Source: CAIWHR01 sp963734575 (GTDB lineage: Bacteria; Pseudomonadota; Gammaproteobacteria; Burkholderiales; Casimicrobiaceae). Taken from it: a stretch of DNA of 64,000 nucleotides. Below, in pieces: positions 9,393-19,794 of this stretch. Every line of letters starts with the position of its first letter. Position 1 is the stretch's first letter. A model generated the notes under the pieces. The model was not told the origin of the DNA. It worked only from the letters and a program-made list of their open reading frames with translations, and did not search any database. The position numbers and the translations under genes are program-made. The stretch spans positions 50,815 to 114,814 of the forward strand of contig CAVTHT010000019.1 of NCBI GenBank assembly GCA_963734575.1, given 5' to 3'.

Positions 9393-10364
9393 ATGCTTCG
9401 CAACGTGCTTCGACCCCTCGCCATGCTCGCGCTCGCGTGTGCCGCCTTCGGCACGCTCGCGCAGGATTACCCGAACAAGCCGGTGCGGATCATCGTGCCC
9501 TTCGCTGCGGGCGGGCCAGCGGACATCTACGCGCGCTTCCTGGGGCAGAAGCTGCAGGAGGCGATGGGGCAGCCCTTCGTGGTCGACGATCGTCCCGGCG
9601 CGGGCTCGATCATCGGCACCGACGCCGTGGCGAAGAGTCCGCCCGATGGCTACACGCTGCTCATGATGTCGAACACGCACACGGTCAACGAGTCGCTGGT
9701 GACGAACAAGCCGTTCGCGCTGATGCGCGATTTCGTGCCGGTCGCGCCGGTCAATTATGCCGACCTCGTACTGGTGGTGCATCCGTCGGTGCCGGCGAGC
9801 AACCTCGCCGAGCTCATCAAGCTCGCGAAGTCGCAGCCGGGGAAGCTCAACTACGCCTCGTCGGGCACCGGGACGCCGTACCACATGGCTGGCGAGCTCT
9901 TCAAGGCGATGGCCGGCGTCGATATCCTCCATATCCCGTACAAGGGCAGCTCGCAGGCGCGCACCGACGTGCTCGGCGGCCAGGTGATGATGATGTTCGA
10001 CGCGGTGCCCACCATGGCCGATCACGTCAAGACGGGCAAGGTGCGCGCGTTCGGCACCAGCGGCAAGGCGCGCTCCGCGGTGATGCCCAACGTACCGACG
10101 ATCGCCGAGGCCGGCGTGCCGGGATACGAAGCCACGATCTGGCTCGGCATCATGGCGCCGAAAGGAACGCCCGCGCCGATCGTGCAGAAGCTCAATGCCG
10201 AGATCAACAAGGTGCTGGCGCGCGCCGACGTGCGCGACGAATGGGCGAAGCAGGGCGTCACGCCGATCGTGATGAAGACCGACGAGTTCGGCCACTATCT
10301 CGATCAGGACATCGCCAAGTGGGAACGCATCGTGAAGATCTCCGGAGCGAAGCCCGACCAGTGA
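9393..10364 (+). CDS. Bug-family tripartite tricarboxylate transporter substrate-binding protein
   Basis: A periplasmic binding protein of the TctC/Bug family, which is greatly expanded in Burkholderiales. After a signal peptide (LRPLAMLALACAAFGTLAQ) come the hallmark segments YPNKPVRIIVPFAAGGPADIYAR, the glycine-rich PGAGSIIGTDAVAKSPPDGYTLL, and PGKLNYASSGTGTPYHMAGELF. ATG 9393 is preferred over 9387 because AAGGAGG is six bases before it and abuts 9387 directly. Its stop overlaps the GTG of the next gene (GTGA), so it is translationally coupled to the molybdenum hydroxylase, whose substrate it may help capture. Confidence 0.9.
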   Translation: MLRNVLRPLAMLALACAAFGTLAQDYPNKPVRIIVPFAAGGPADIYARFLGQKLQEAMGQPFVVDDRPGAGSIIGTDAVAKSPPDGYTLLMMSNTHTVNESLVTNKPFALMRDFVPVAPVNYADLVLVVHPSVPASNLAELIKLAKSQPGKLNYASSGTGTPYHMAGELFKAMAGVDILHIPYKGSSQARTDVLGGQVMMMFDAVPTMADHVKTGKVRAFGTSGKARSAVMPNVPTIAEAGVPGYEATIWLGIMAPKGTPAPIVQKLNAEINKVLARADVRDEWAKQGVTPIVMKTDEFGHYLDQDIAKWERIVKISGAKPDQ

Positions 10365-10858
10365 TCGCCTCGTTCGCGCTGACGGTCAACGGCACGCCGC
10401 GCACGATCGAGGCCGACGGCGAGACGCCGCTCCTCGACGTGCTGCGCAACGCGCTCGAGCTCAAGGGCTCGCGCTTCGGCTGCGGGCTCGATCAGTGCGG
10501 CTCCTGCAACGTGCTGCTCGACGGCCGGGCCGTCGCCGCGTGCAGCACGCCCCTCTGGGCCGCCGCAGGCAAGGACGTGACGACCATCGAGGGCCTCGGC
10601 ACTCCGGCCGCACCGCACCCGCTGCAGCAGGCGTTCCTCGTCGAGCAGGCCGCGCAATGCGGGTACTGCACCTCGGGCATGATCGTGAGCGCGGCTGCGT
10701 TGCTGCAGCAGAATCCATCGCCTACGAAGGCGCAGATCGTCGCGGCGCTCGATCGCAACCTGTGCCGGTGCGGCTCGCACAACCGCATCGTGCGCGCGGT
10801 GCAGCGCGCGGCCGGCATGACGTCCGACGCGCGGCCGGCCTCGCCGGCGCCGAAATGA
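10361..10858 (+). CDS. (2Fe-2S) small subunit of an IorA/NicA-type molybdenum hydroxylase
   Basis: A 165-residue protein with two [2Fe-2S] sites. The plant-type ferredoxin cluster uses C41, C46, C49 and C61 (CGLDQCGSC...C); the helical second cluster uses C100, C103, C135 and C137 (CGYC...CRC). This is the electron-transfer subunit of two-subunit hydroxylases such as isoquinoline 1-oxidoreductase and nicotinate dehydrogenase. The GTG start overlaps the Bug gene stop, and its TGA overlaps the ATG of the large subunit (ATGA), so the three genes form one translational unit. Confidence 0.9.
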   Translation: MIASFALTVNGTPRTIEADGETPLLDVLRNALELKGSRFGCGLDQCGSCNVLLDGRAVAACSTPLWAAAGKDVTTIEGLGTPAAPHPLQQAFLVEQAAQCGYCTSGMIVSAAALLQQNPSPTKAQIVAALDRNLCRCGSHNRIVRAVQRAAGMTSDARPASPAPK

Positions 10859-13018
10859 ATCTCGCATTCCGTCTCGCGGACGGCGCAGACGACGGCGCGA
10901 TGAGGCTGCCGGGAAGCCTCCACGTGAATCGCCGCCTGGCGCAGTGGCTGCGCTTCCGACGCGAGGGTTTCGTGGAGGTGCGCTCGGGCAAGGTCGAGCT
11001 CGGGCAGGGCATCGCGACCGCGCTGGCGCAGATCGTCGCCGACGAGCTCGATGTGACGCTCGCACAGGTGCGCATCGTGCCGGCGACGACGGGCGCGAGT
11101 CCCGACGAAGCCATCACGTCGGGCAGCCTTTCGGTGCAGGAGTCCGGGCTCGCATTGCGCCACGCCTGCGCCGAGGCGCGCGCGATCTGCCTGCAGTCCG
11201 TTGCATCGCGCGTCGGCGTTCCGGTGTCGACGTTGACGGTGGAGGCCGGTGTCATCGCTGGTGACGGCAAGCCTCTCGGCGACTACTGGACGCTCGCCGA
11301 CGATACGCTGCTCGATCGCGAGGCAACGGGCGCGGTGCCGACGAAACCGGCACGGGACCTGCGTGTCATCGGGCGTCCGGTGCCGCGCCTCGATCTGCCC
11401 GACAAGGTGTTCGGCGCACCGCGCTTCATTCACGACCTCGCCTTCGCCGACATGCTGCACGGACGCATGCTGCGGCCGCCGGCGCCCGGTGCCGTGCTGG
11501 AGGCGCTGGACGACGCCGCGGTGCAGGCGTTGCCGGACGTCGTGCGCGTGGTGCGCGACGGCACGTTCGTCGGCGTGCTCGCCACCACGGAGCGCGACGC
11601 GTCCCGTGCGGCCGAGCAGCTTGCCGCGGGCGCGCAGTGGCGCAACGACGTCGCCTTGCCCGATGCGCGCGACCTCGGCACGTGGCTGCGGAAGCAGCCG
11701 GCGGAGACGAGTGTCGTCGCGGCGAAGCCCGCGCCGGTGCCGGTCGAGGTCGCGCGCACCGTTCGCGCGAGCTTCGACAAGCCGTATCTCGCGCATGCGT
11801 CGATCGGCCCGTCGTGCGCGATCGCCCGCTGGGACGACGACGCGCTCGAGGTGTGGTCGCACAGCCAGGGCATCTACAACCTGCGCCGCGATCTCGCGCT
11901 CGCGCTGCGCATCGCCGACGACCACGTGATCGTGCACCACGTCGAAGGATCGGGCTGTTACGGGCACAACGCTGCGGACGATGTCGCGTTCGATGCAGCG
12001 CGCCTGGCGCGCGCGGCGGAAGGACGTCCGGTGCGCGTGCAGTGGTCGCGTGCCGACGAGCTGTCCTGGGCACCGTTCGGGCCGGCGATGCACGTCGAGC
12101 TCGAGGCCGACCTCGACGCGGACAACGCGATCGTCGGCTGGCGCCACGAGACGTGGAGCAACGGCCACAGCACGCGGCCCGGCCGCGCAAAGTCGCCGGG
12201 ACTGCTCGGCAGCTGGCATCTGGAGGAGCCGTTCGAGCGCCTGATCGCCATCAACGCGCCGCTCGCGGCCGGCGGCGGCGCGGAGCGCAACAGCGTGCCG
12301 TGCTACGACTTTCCGGCCTGGGACATCGTCAAGCACCGCGTGCTGGAGATGCCGATCCGCACGTCGGCGCTGCGCTCGCTCGGCGCATTCGCGAACGTAT
12401 TCGCGATCGAGTCGTTCATGGACGAGCTCGCCGCGATCGCGCAGTCCGATCCGGTGACGTTCCGGTTGCGACATCTTTCCGATCCGCGCGGCCGCGCGGT
12501 CATCGAGCGCGCGGTGCGGCGCGCGCAGTGGACGCAGTGGCGTCCACGCGAGGGTACGGGGCACGGCATCGGCTACGCACGCTACAAGCACACCAGCGCC
12601 TACTGCGCGGTCGTGGCGGAGGTCGAGGCTGGACGCCGAGATCCGCGTGCGCCGTCTGGTGATCGCGGCCGATGTCGGGCAGGTGATCAACCCGGACGGC
12701 GTCGCGAACCAGATCGAGGGCGGCGCCATCCAGGCGGCGAGCTGGTGCATCCGGGAAGCCGTGCGGTTCGATCGCGAGCGCATAACGAGCCGCGACTGGG
12801 AGAGCTACCCGATCTTGCGCTTTTCCGACGTGCCCGAGGTCGAGGTGGAGATCATCGATCATCCCGAGCTGCCGTCCGTTGGCGCCGGTGAGGCGTCGAT
12901 GGGTCCCGCGGCAGGCGCGATCGCCAACGCCGTCGCCGATGCATTGGGATTGCGCGTGCGTGTGTTGCCGTTCACGGCGGACCGCATACGCGCCGCGATC
13001 GACGCGATGTCGGGCTGA
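10855..13018 (+). CDS. Molybdopterin-binding large subunit, IorB/NicB-like, one frameshift
   Basis: The catalytic subunit of a xanthine-dehydrogenase-family hydroxylase. It has the permuted order typical of IorB. The block VRSGKVELGQGIATALAQIVADEL comes near the N-terminus and the block RPVPRLDLPDKVFGAPRFIHDL comes afterwards. The C-terminus carries GAGEASMGPAAGAIANAVADAL, with the Glu that acts as general base at the molybdenum centre. The frame changes once near 12630, just before DVGQVINPDGVANQIEGG; the rest is intact. Members hydroxylate N-heterocycles or aldehydes using water. The substrate here is unknown. No membrane cytochrome c subunit follows, so the electron acceptor is not visible. 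Confidence 0.85.
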
Positions 13019-13022
13019 TGGC

Positions 13023-13044
13023 GTCAGGCTGAAGCCTGACCTAC
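13023..13044 (-). repeat. REP-like palindrome
   Basis: Minus-strand copy: GTAG head followed by the perfect palindrome GTCAGGCTTCAGCCTGAC. It lies 5 bases after the stop of the molybdenum subunit gene. Confidence 0.8.
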
Positions 13045-13052
13045 AGTGCTCG

Positions 13053-13190
13053 CCGCGCATCACCGATGGCAACACTCACCCTGTAGACCAGGCTTCAGCC
13101 GCGCAACACCGATGCCCCAATCGACCCTGTAGACGAGGCTTCAGCCGCGCATCACCGATGGCAACACTTACCCTGTAGACCAGGCTTCAG
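13053..13190 (+). repeat. Tandem array, three 46-base units ending in REP-like halves
   Basis: Units 13053-13098, 13099-13144 and 13145-13190. Each begins CCGCGCAWCACCGATG and ends CCCTGTAGACSAGGCTTCAG. Units 1 and 3 differ by one base; unit 2 has several changes. The last unit continues as CCTGG, completing a REP-like palindrome (GTAG at 13175, then ACCAGGCTTCAGCCTGG). The array ends 13 bases before the ATG of the ModA-like gene, where its promoter and ribosome-binding site should be. Confidence 0.85.
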
Positions 13191-13203
13191 CCTGGGATCA
13201 ACC

Positions 13204-13905
13204 ATGACCACACTCAGCATCATCAGCGCCGGCGCCGCGAAGGGTCTCGTCGGTACGCTCGCACCGCGCTTCGAGCAGGCGCACGGCATCGCACTGCGCG
13301 GCCAGTTCGGCGCCGTGGGCGCGATGAAGGAAGCCTTGCTCGCCGGCAATCCGTGCGACGTGCTGATCCTCACGCAGAAGATGCTCGAGGAGCTCGCGCG
13401 TGAAGGGCACGTGGACGGCGCAACCATCCGCCCGCTCGGGCGCGTGTACACGGGCATCGCCGTTTGCGAGGGCGCAGTCCTGCCGGACGTGCGCGACGAG
13501 GCCGCGCTGCGCGCGAGTCTCCTGCAGGCGAGCGCGATCTACTTCCCCGATCCGCAGCGGGCGACCGCCGGCATCCACTTCGCGCAGGTGCTGGATCGCC
13601 TCGGCGTGCGCGGGGATGTCGAGCAGCGGCTGCACCCGTATCCGAACGGCGCCACCGCGATGGCCGAGATGGCCCGCGCGCGGGACGTGCGCGCCATCGG
13701 CTGCACGCAGGCGACGGAAATCCTCTACACGCCGGGTGTGACGCTGGTCGCGTTGCTGCCGAAGGCGTTCGAGCTTTCGACGGTGTACTCGGCGTCCGTC
13801 GTGAACGGTGCGAGCGATGCAACCGTCGCCGCGCGTTTCATCGAGATGCTCGCCGGGGCGGACAACGCAGCGTTGCGCACGGCCGGCGGTTTCGAGCCGG
13901 CCTGA
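13204..13905 (+). CDS. ModA-like substrate-binding protein without signal peptide
   Basis: A 233-residue type 2 periplasmic-binding-protein fold resembling molybdate-binding ModA: LSIISAGAAKGLVGTLAPRFEQ at the start, VGAMKEALLAGNPCDVLILTQKMLEELA, then YFPDPQRATAGIHFAQVLDRLG and GCTQATEILYTPGV. No signal peptide is visible; the protein starts straight into the first beta strand. It follows the molybdenum hydroxylase genes, a context in which such proteins recur. It may bind the enzyme's substrate or molybdate in the cytosol, but this is inference. No permease genes are adjacent. The 46-base tandem array occupies its upstream region. Confidence 0.75.
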   Translation: MTTLSIISAGAAKGLVGTLAPRFEQAHGIALRGQFGAVGAMKEALLAGNPCDVLILTQKMLEELAREGHVDGATIRPLGRVYTGIAVCEGAVLPDVRDEAALRASLLQASAIYFPDPQRATAGIHFAQVLDRLGVRGDVEQRLHPYPNGATAMAEMARARDVRAIGCTQATEILYTPGVTLVALLPKAFELSTVYSASVVNGASDATVAARFIEMLAGADNAALRTAGGFEPA

Positions 13906-13907
13906 GA

Positions 13908-14369
13908 TCAGGGCTTGGGCGTCGCCGGGGCAGGTGCGGACGCGGCGCCTGGCGCAGCGGGCCCGGCGAACCAGCGTCCCTGCACGTAGGCACCGGCGAA
14001 GAGCCCGGCGAGCGCGAGCAGCAGCGGCCAGTTGCCCGTGCCGAGTCCGGCGATCGCCGGACCGGGGCATACACCGCACATCCCCCAACCCACGCCGAAG
14101 ATGGCCGCCCCGCCGATGGTGCGGGCATCGAGCACGGAGGCATGTACGCCGAAGCGCGCCGCGAAGAGCGGCTTCGACATCAAGCGCGGCGCGAATTGAT
14201 ACGCGAGCAGCGTGACGAGGACCGCGGCGCCTAGCACCAGCATCATCCCGAAGTCCTCCCAGCGCAGGAACGCGAGCACGACCTCGGGGCGGGTCATCGT
14301 GGCGAGTGCGAGTCCCGCGCCGAAGAGCGCGCCGGACACGAGGGCGAAGGCGAGCGATCTGCGATCCAT
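13908..14369 (-). CDS. YeeE/YedE (DUF6691-type) membrane protein, second half of a sulfur transporter pair
   Basis: A 153-residue membrane protein with four predicted helices and the conserved GWGMCGVCPGPAIAGLG segment of YeeE/YedE proteins. Members of this family import thiosulfate or other sulfur compounds; conserved cysteines relay the substrate. The start (ATG at 14369, MDRRSLAFALVSG) gives a hydrophobic N-terminus. The gene lies 11 bases after its partner on the same strand, and the two together equal one full YeeE. Confidence 0.8.
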   Translation of the reverse strand: MDRRSLAFALVSGALFGAGLALATMTRPEVVLAFLRWEDFGMMLVLGAAVLVTLLAYQFAPRLMSKPLFAARFGVHASVLDARTIGGAAIFGVGWGMCGVCPGPAIAGLGTGNWPLLLALAGLFAGAYVQGRWFAGPAAPGAASAPAPATPKP

Positions 14370-14380
14370 GGCGTCTCTCC

Positions 14381-14851
14381 TCAGCCGCCGCCGATGGCGC
14401 GGACGAAGTGCGCGGTCACCATGCCGGTGGCGAGGAACGTCAGCACCGCGAGGAGCGACGGCCATTGCAGCGATCCGAGACCGCAGACGCCATGGCCGGA
14501 CGTGCAGCCATTCGAGAGGCGCGCACCGAACCCTGCGATGAACCCGCCCAGCAGCAGTTGCCACCACGTCACGTGCGTCACGAACGGTGTTGCACCGGAT
14601 GCGAGCGTGAATACGGCCGCGCCGAGCAGGAGTCCGATCGAATACGCCATGCGCCACGCGCGCGAGCTCAGGAAACGCTCCTGCTGGAAGAACGGCCCCT
14701 TCGCGAAGAACGACCACGTCGCGCTGAAGAACGTGCTCACGCCGCCGACGAGTCCGGTCGTGACGAAGAGCAGGGCGACGCCGGCCCCGATGAGCGCGCC
14801 GCCCAGCGCGTAGTGCGCGACGCCGTTGGGGAACAATGATTCGACATTCAC
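14381..14851 (-). CDS. YeeE/YedE family membrane protein, first half of a sulfur transporter pair
   Basis: A 156-residue, four-helix membrane protein. It contains the diagnostic GFGARLSNGCTSGHGVCGLG motif (Cys in NGCTSGH and GVCG), which forms the sulfur-handling pathway in YeeE-type transporters. It precedes the second half on the same strand. Such split pairs are widespread in proteobacteria, often near persulfide dioxygenases or rhodaneses, as in this window at 3711. Confidence 0.83.
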   Translation of the reverse strand: MNVESLFPNGVAHYALGGALIGAGVALLFVTTGLVGGVSTFFSATWSFFAKGPFFQQERFLSSRAWRMAYSIGLLLGAAVFTLASGATPFVTHVTWWQLLLGGFIAGFGARLSNGCTSGHGVCGLGSLQWPSLLAVLTFLATGMVTAHFVRAIGGG

Positions 14852-14981
14852 TGCGTGGGCTCCTTCGAGAACCGGGATTCAGGCGGAGTCATAGGTCGTC
14901 ACGAGTTTGGGGTCTGACTGCGTTCTCGAGCCCGACGCTGCCGCATCACCCGCAACCGCGCACAACCGCGTCGGCAGGTTT

Positions 14982-15084
14982 GTGGGTCAGGCTTCAGCCT
15001 GACCGCGTTGTCGGTGGCGACGTTGTCGCCTCGTCTGCAATCGCTGCAACGGCGTCGGCAGACTGGGTCAGGCTTCAGCCTGAC
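14982..15084 (+). repeat. Two REP-like palindromes
   Basis: Copy 1 at 14982-15003 has GTGG plus GTCAGGCTTCAGCCTGAC. Copy 2 at 15067-15084 has the same palindrome with an altered head. They fill the 240-base gap between the YeeE/YedE gene and the aldo/keto reductase stop. Nothing else is seen in that gap. Confidence 0.8.
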
Positions 15085-15091
15085 GGCCCGA

Positions 15092-16081
15092 TCACATCGC
15101 AGCGAACGTCTCTGCCATCTGACGGCGCATGCCGGCATCCGGCAGCGGTCCGCGCAACGCGGCCATGTTCTCGACCATGTGCGCGGGATTCGATGTGGCC
15201 GGAATCGCGCACGTTACCGCCGGGTGCGAGACGACGAACTTCAGGAAGAACTGCGACCACGCGCTGCACTCCGATGTCGCGCGCATAGTCGGGCAGGGCC
15301 TTGCCCCGCACCGCACGGAACAGCGCGCCGCCGTCGAATGGACGGTTGATGATCACGCCCAGCCGGCGCTCCGCGGCAAGCGGCAGCAGGCGTCGCTCGA
15401 CCGAGCGGTCCGCGAGATTGTAGGTGAACTGCACGAAGTCGAAGGGCTCGCGAGCCATCACGCGCTCCATGGCGTCGTGCCGCGCGCCGTGCGACGTCGT
15501 GATCCCGATGTAGCGCACCTTGCCTGCAGCCTTCATCGCCTGCAGCGTCTCGAGATGGGTCTGCCAGTCGAGCATGTTGTGGATCTGTATGAGATCGAAG
15601 CGCGGCACGTCCCAGAGCTGGCGCGAGCGCTCCATGCTGGATATGCCGAGCGCCCGGCCCGGCGTCCAGACCTTGGTCGCAGAGAACAACGGACCGTTCC
15701 TGCGCACCTGCGGCAGCAGTTCGCCGACGACGGACTCGGCAGAGCCATACATCGGCGACGAATCGATCAGCGCGCCGCCGCCATCGAAGAATGCCTGCAG
15801 CACCGGCAGCAGGTTCTGCCGCGCCGCGGGAATCGGGCCGGCATCGAAGGTGATCCAGGTGCCCATGCCGATGACCGGCAGCATCTCGCGCGCTTGCGGG
15901 AACGGCGCGCAGCAGGACGCCCTGCGGCTGTCCGATGGATCGACCGGCGAGCGTTGCGGCAGTCACGGCGAGCCCTGCGCGAAGAACGCGCCGGCGGCTC
16001 CATGCGCGCGACGGGTCGCCCCGGAGCGCGAATACCGGAGCGCATGTCGCCAAGGTCGTCCAGTGTGCACGATGCAGGCAT
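15092..16081 (-). CDS. Aldo/keto reductase with Tat-type signal, frameshifted
   Basis: The reconstructed protein has a twin-arginine motif (SRRRVLRAGLAVTAATLAG), then an aldo/keto reductase barrel: LPVIGMGTWITFDAG, the active-site region GGGALIDSSPMYGSAESVVGELL with Tyr in MYGSAE, LFSATKVWTPG with the Lys, and DLIQIHNMLDW with the His. It ends MAETFAAM before TGA at 15092. The frame changes near 15265 and 15885, and perhaps near 16050, so the exact start is uncertain; 16081 is the first plausible ATG. The N-terminal region overlaps a dispersed repeat (16013-16068) that also underlies the start of recD. Function: probably NADPH-dependent carbonyl reduction by an exported enzyme. Confidence 0.7.
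16013..16068. repeat. Dispersed repeat family 2, copy A
   Basis: About 55 bases similar to 39756-39810, sharing the identical core GAGCGCGAATACCGGAG (16024-16040). It overlaps the 5' end of the aldo/keto reductase gene on the opposite strand. Confidence 0.65.
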
Positions 16082-16199
16082 GGCCGCTTTCTCGTGGCGG
16101 AAAGCCATTTTGACCGATTCGCGCGACGGTTGTTGCATGGGAAGTGCGGCGCAGGGCAGGCGCGATAGAATGGGTCGTCACCCGCGAGGGACCACGTCC

Positions 16200-17039
16200 A
16201 TGTCCTATCAATCCATACTCGTCCACGTCGACGATGGCGAACGTGTCGTCGTGCGGCTCGGCGCCGCGGCACGCCTGGCGCGAAGCTTCGACGCCGAGCT
16301 CATCGGCGCTTACGTCGTGCCGATGGCGCCGCTCGCGCCATCCGTCTCCGCCATCCTGCCCGACAGCATGGTGCGCGAACGCATGCGCGAGATGGGCGAC
16401 GCGCAGAGTGCGGCCGAGGCACTCTTCCGTGCCGCGGCGGCACGCGCGCGTGTGGCAGCGGTCGAGTGGCGGGCGCCCGCGGGCGAGGCCGTCGCGACTC
16501 TCGTCGATCATGCGCGCTGCACCGATCTCGTGATCGTGGGTCAGCGCGACCCCGAGGACGACCAGGCGGACTTCGCAGGCGACGTGGTCAACGCGCTGGT
16601 GCTGCAGTCAGGTCGACCGGTGCTCGCGATCCCCTACGCCGGCGCGCCGACGACGCTCGGCGCAACCGTGCTCGCGACGTGGAACGGCACGCGCGAATCG
16701 GCACGCGCCGTCGCGGACGCGATGCCGCTCCTGGCGCGCGCCGAGAAGGTCTACGTGCTCACGATTTTCGACAGGGGCGATCGCGCGGTGGCCGAAGGTC
16801 ACGCGGAGCAGCGGCTCACGACGTGGCTGCGCTATCACGGCATCGACGCGCTGCCGCGGCATTATCACGTCCCCGACGTCGACATCGGCGAGCTCATCCT
16901 GTCGCAGACCTCCGATCTCGGCGTCGACCTCGTGGTGATGGGCGGTTACAGCCACTCGCGCCTGCAGCAGCTCGTGCTCGGCGGCGTCACGCGGCACGTG
17001 CTCGACACGATGACCGTGCCGGTGCTGATGTCGCATTGA
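16200..17039 (+). CDS. Universal stress protein with two UspA domains
   Basis: A 279-residue cytosolic protein. It has an N-terminal Usp-like half (YQSILVHVDDGERVVVRLGAAARLA) and a C-terminal half ending in the ATP-binding loop GGYSHSRLQQLVLGGVTRHVL plus TVPVLMSH. The G-2x-G-9x-G pattern is present only in the second half. The start is the ATG at 16200; a TAGAAT at 16166-16171 could be its -10 element. Such tandem Usps are induced by starvation and respiratory stress; the ligand is not evident. Confidence 0.85.
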   Translation: MSYQSILVHVDDGERVVVRLGAAARLARSFDAELIGAYVVPMAPLAPSVSAILPDSMVRERMREMGDAQSAAEALFRAAAARARVAAVEWRAPAGEAVATLVDHARCTDLVIVGQRDPEDDQADFAGDVVNALVLQSGRPVLAIPYAGAPTTLGATVLATWNGTRESARAVADAMPLLARAEKVYVLTIFDRGDRAVAEGHAEQRLTTWLRYHGIDALPRHYHVPDVDIGELILSQTSDLGVDLVVMGGYSHSRLQQLVLGGVTRHVLDTMTVPVLMSH

Positions 17040-17058
17040 TTGCGCCACCGGAGATCCT

Positions 17059-17267
17059 GTGGGTCGGGTTCAGCCCGACCCTTCTGCTGCTGTTCGGCTG
17101 AAGCCGAACCTACAGGAAGCGCGAATAACCTGACAGGAAGCCGCGAATAACCTGACGATGCGCTGTGGGTCCGCATTCAACATAATGGTTCTGCTGCTGT
17201 TCGGCTGAAGCCGAACCCACCGGAATGCGAGCCTGACGATGCGCTGTAGGTCAGGCTTCAGCCTGAC
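17059..17267. repeat. Cluster of four REP-like palindromes with nested duplications
   Basis: Copies at 17059-17079 (GTGG head, forward), 17092-17113 (inverted, ending CTAC), 17199-17220 (inverted, ending CCAC) and 17246-17267 (GTAG head, forward). Between them are direct duplications: CGCGAATAACCTGAC occurs twice (near 17119 and 17141), CTGACGATGCGCTGT twice (near 17152 and 17233), and CTGCTGCTGTTCGGCTGAAG twice. The cluster fills the gap between the convergent usp and MBL-hydrolase genes. Confidence 0.8.
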
Positions 17268-17288
17268 ATGCGACTGCCGATCCCGCGG

Positions 17289-17927
17289 CTACGTTCCCGC
17301 CACGAACGGATTCATTCGCCGTTCCGCCCCGAACGTGCTCTCCGGCCCGTGGCCCGGGATGAACACGGTATCGTCGCCCATCGGCCACAACCGCCCGGTG
17401 ATGCTCTCGATCAGAGTGTCGTGATTGCCGCCCGGGAAATCGGTGCGTCCGATGGAGCCATTGAACAGCACGTCGCCGACGAACGCCCGCTTCGCTTCCG
17501 GGTTGTGAAAGACGACGTGCCCCGGCGTGTGGCCGGGGCAATGCCGCACGTCGAAGCGCACGTTGCCCACGTCGACCGCATCGCCGTCGGCGAGCCAGCG
17601 CTCGGGCACGAACGGACGCGCGCCGGCGAGGCCGAACATCTGGCCCTGGCGCGTCATGCCGTCGATCCAGAACTTGTCGCCCGGATGCGGACCGATGATC
17701 GGCACGCCGTAATGCTTCGCGACCTCGTCGGCGAATCCGGCGTGATCGATGTGCGCATGGGTGAGCAGCACCTTCTCGATCGTCACGCAGTTGGCCTCCG
17801 CAGCACGGTACAGCCGCTCGGCGTCGCCGCCGGGATCGACGAAGGCGCCGCGCATGGTCTCGTCGCACCAGACGAGCGAGCAGTTCTGCTGGAAGGCCGT
17901 TACGGGAACGATCAGGTAGCGCAGCAT
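17289..17927 (-). CDS. MBL-fold hydrolase, glyoxalase II-like (YcbL type)
   Basis: A 212-residue metallo-beta-lactamase-fold protein with LLTHAHIDHAG (HxHxDH), CPGHTPGHVVF, FVGDVLFNGSIGRTDFPGG and FIPGHGPESTFGAE. This is the short single-domain form without the C-terminal glutathione-binding domain of GloB, as in YcbL. It could hydrolyse S-lactoylglutathione or a related thioester. The ATG at 17927 gives the usual MLRYLIVPVTAFQQNCSLV start. It lies 55 bases downstream of prfC on the same strand. Confidence 0.85.
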   Translation of the reverse strand: MLRYLIVPVTAFQQNCSLVWCDETMRGAFVDPGGDAERLYRAAEANCVTIEKVLLTHAHIDHAGFADEVAKHYGVPIIGPHPGDKFWIDGMTRQGQMFGLAGARPFVPERWLADGDAVDVGNVRFDVRHCPGHTPGHVVFHNPEAKRAFVGDVLFNGSIGRTDFPGGNHDTLIESITGRLWPMGDDTVFIPGHGPESTFGAERRMNPFVAGT

Positions 17928-17982
17928 CGAGAGTTCCCGGCCCGGGGCCAGTTCGCATTTGCGGACATGATGTGAACCGTCG

Positions 17983-19602
<1,620 letters not shown>

Positions 19603-19638
19603 GGTGTGGGCGCGAGAGAAGGTGAGGTCGCGCGCCGG

Positions 19639-19688
19639 AAAACAAAAGCCGCCGGCCGGGATCGCCGGGCGGCGGAGCCGCGATTATA
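19639..19688 (-). promoter_or_regulatory. prfC leader: -10-like box and terminator-like hairpin
   Basis: On the minus strand TATAAT (19688-19683) is followed by a GC stem (CCGCCG...CGGCGG with an inner CCGG/CCGG) covering about 19675-19649, then TTTTGTTTT. This has the form of an intrinsic terminator, about 40 bases before the prfC ATG. If TATAAT is the -10 element, transcription would start just before the hairpin, so it would act as an attenuator. No good -35 box is seen. Confidence 0.4.
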
Positions 19689-19794
19689 CGCCTGCCGCCT
19701 GCCGCCGCGGCCGGTCGTGCCCCCCGGGCGCCACTGCGCGGGCGCAACGGACGCGACGCGCCATGGTCTCAGCAAGCGCCCCGACGGAGGTTCC

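Noticed and set aside
15129..16199. Long plus-strand extension upstream of the universal stress protein
   Set aside because: It is antisense to the aldo/keto reductase, and the Usp fold starts at ATG 16200 behind a -10-like box.
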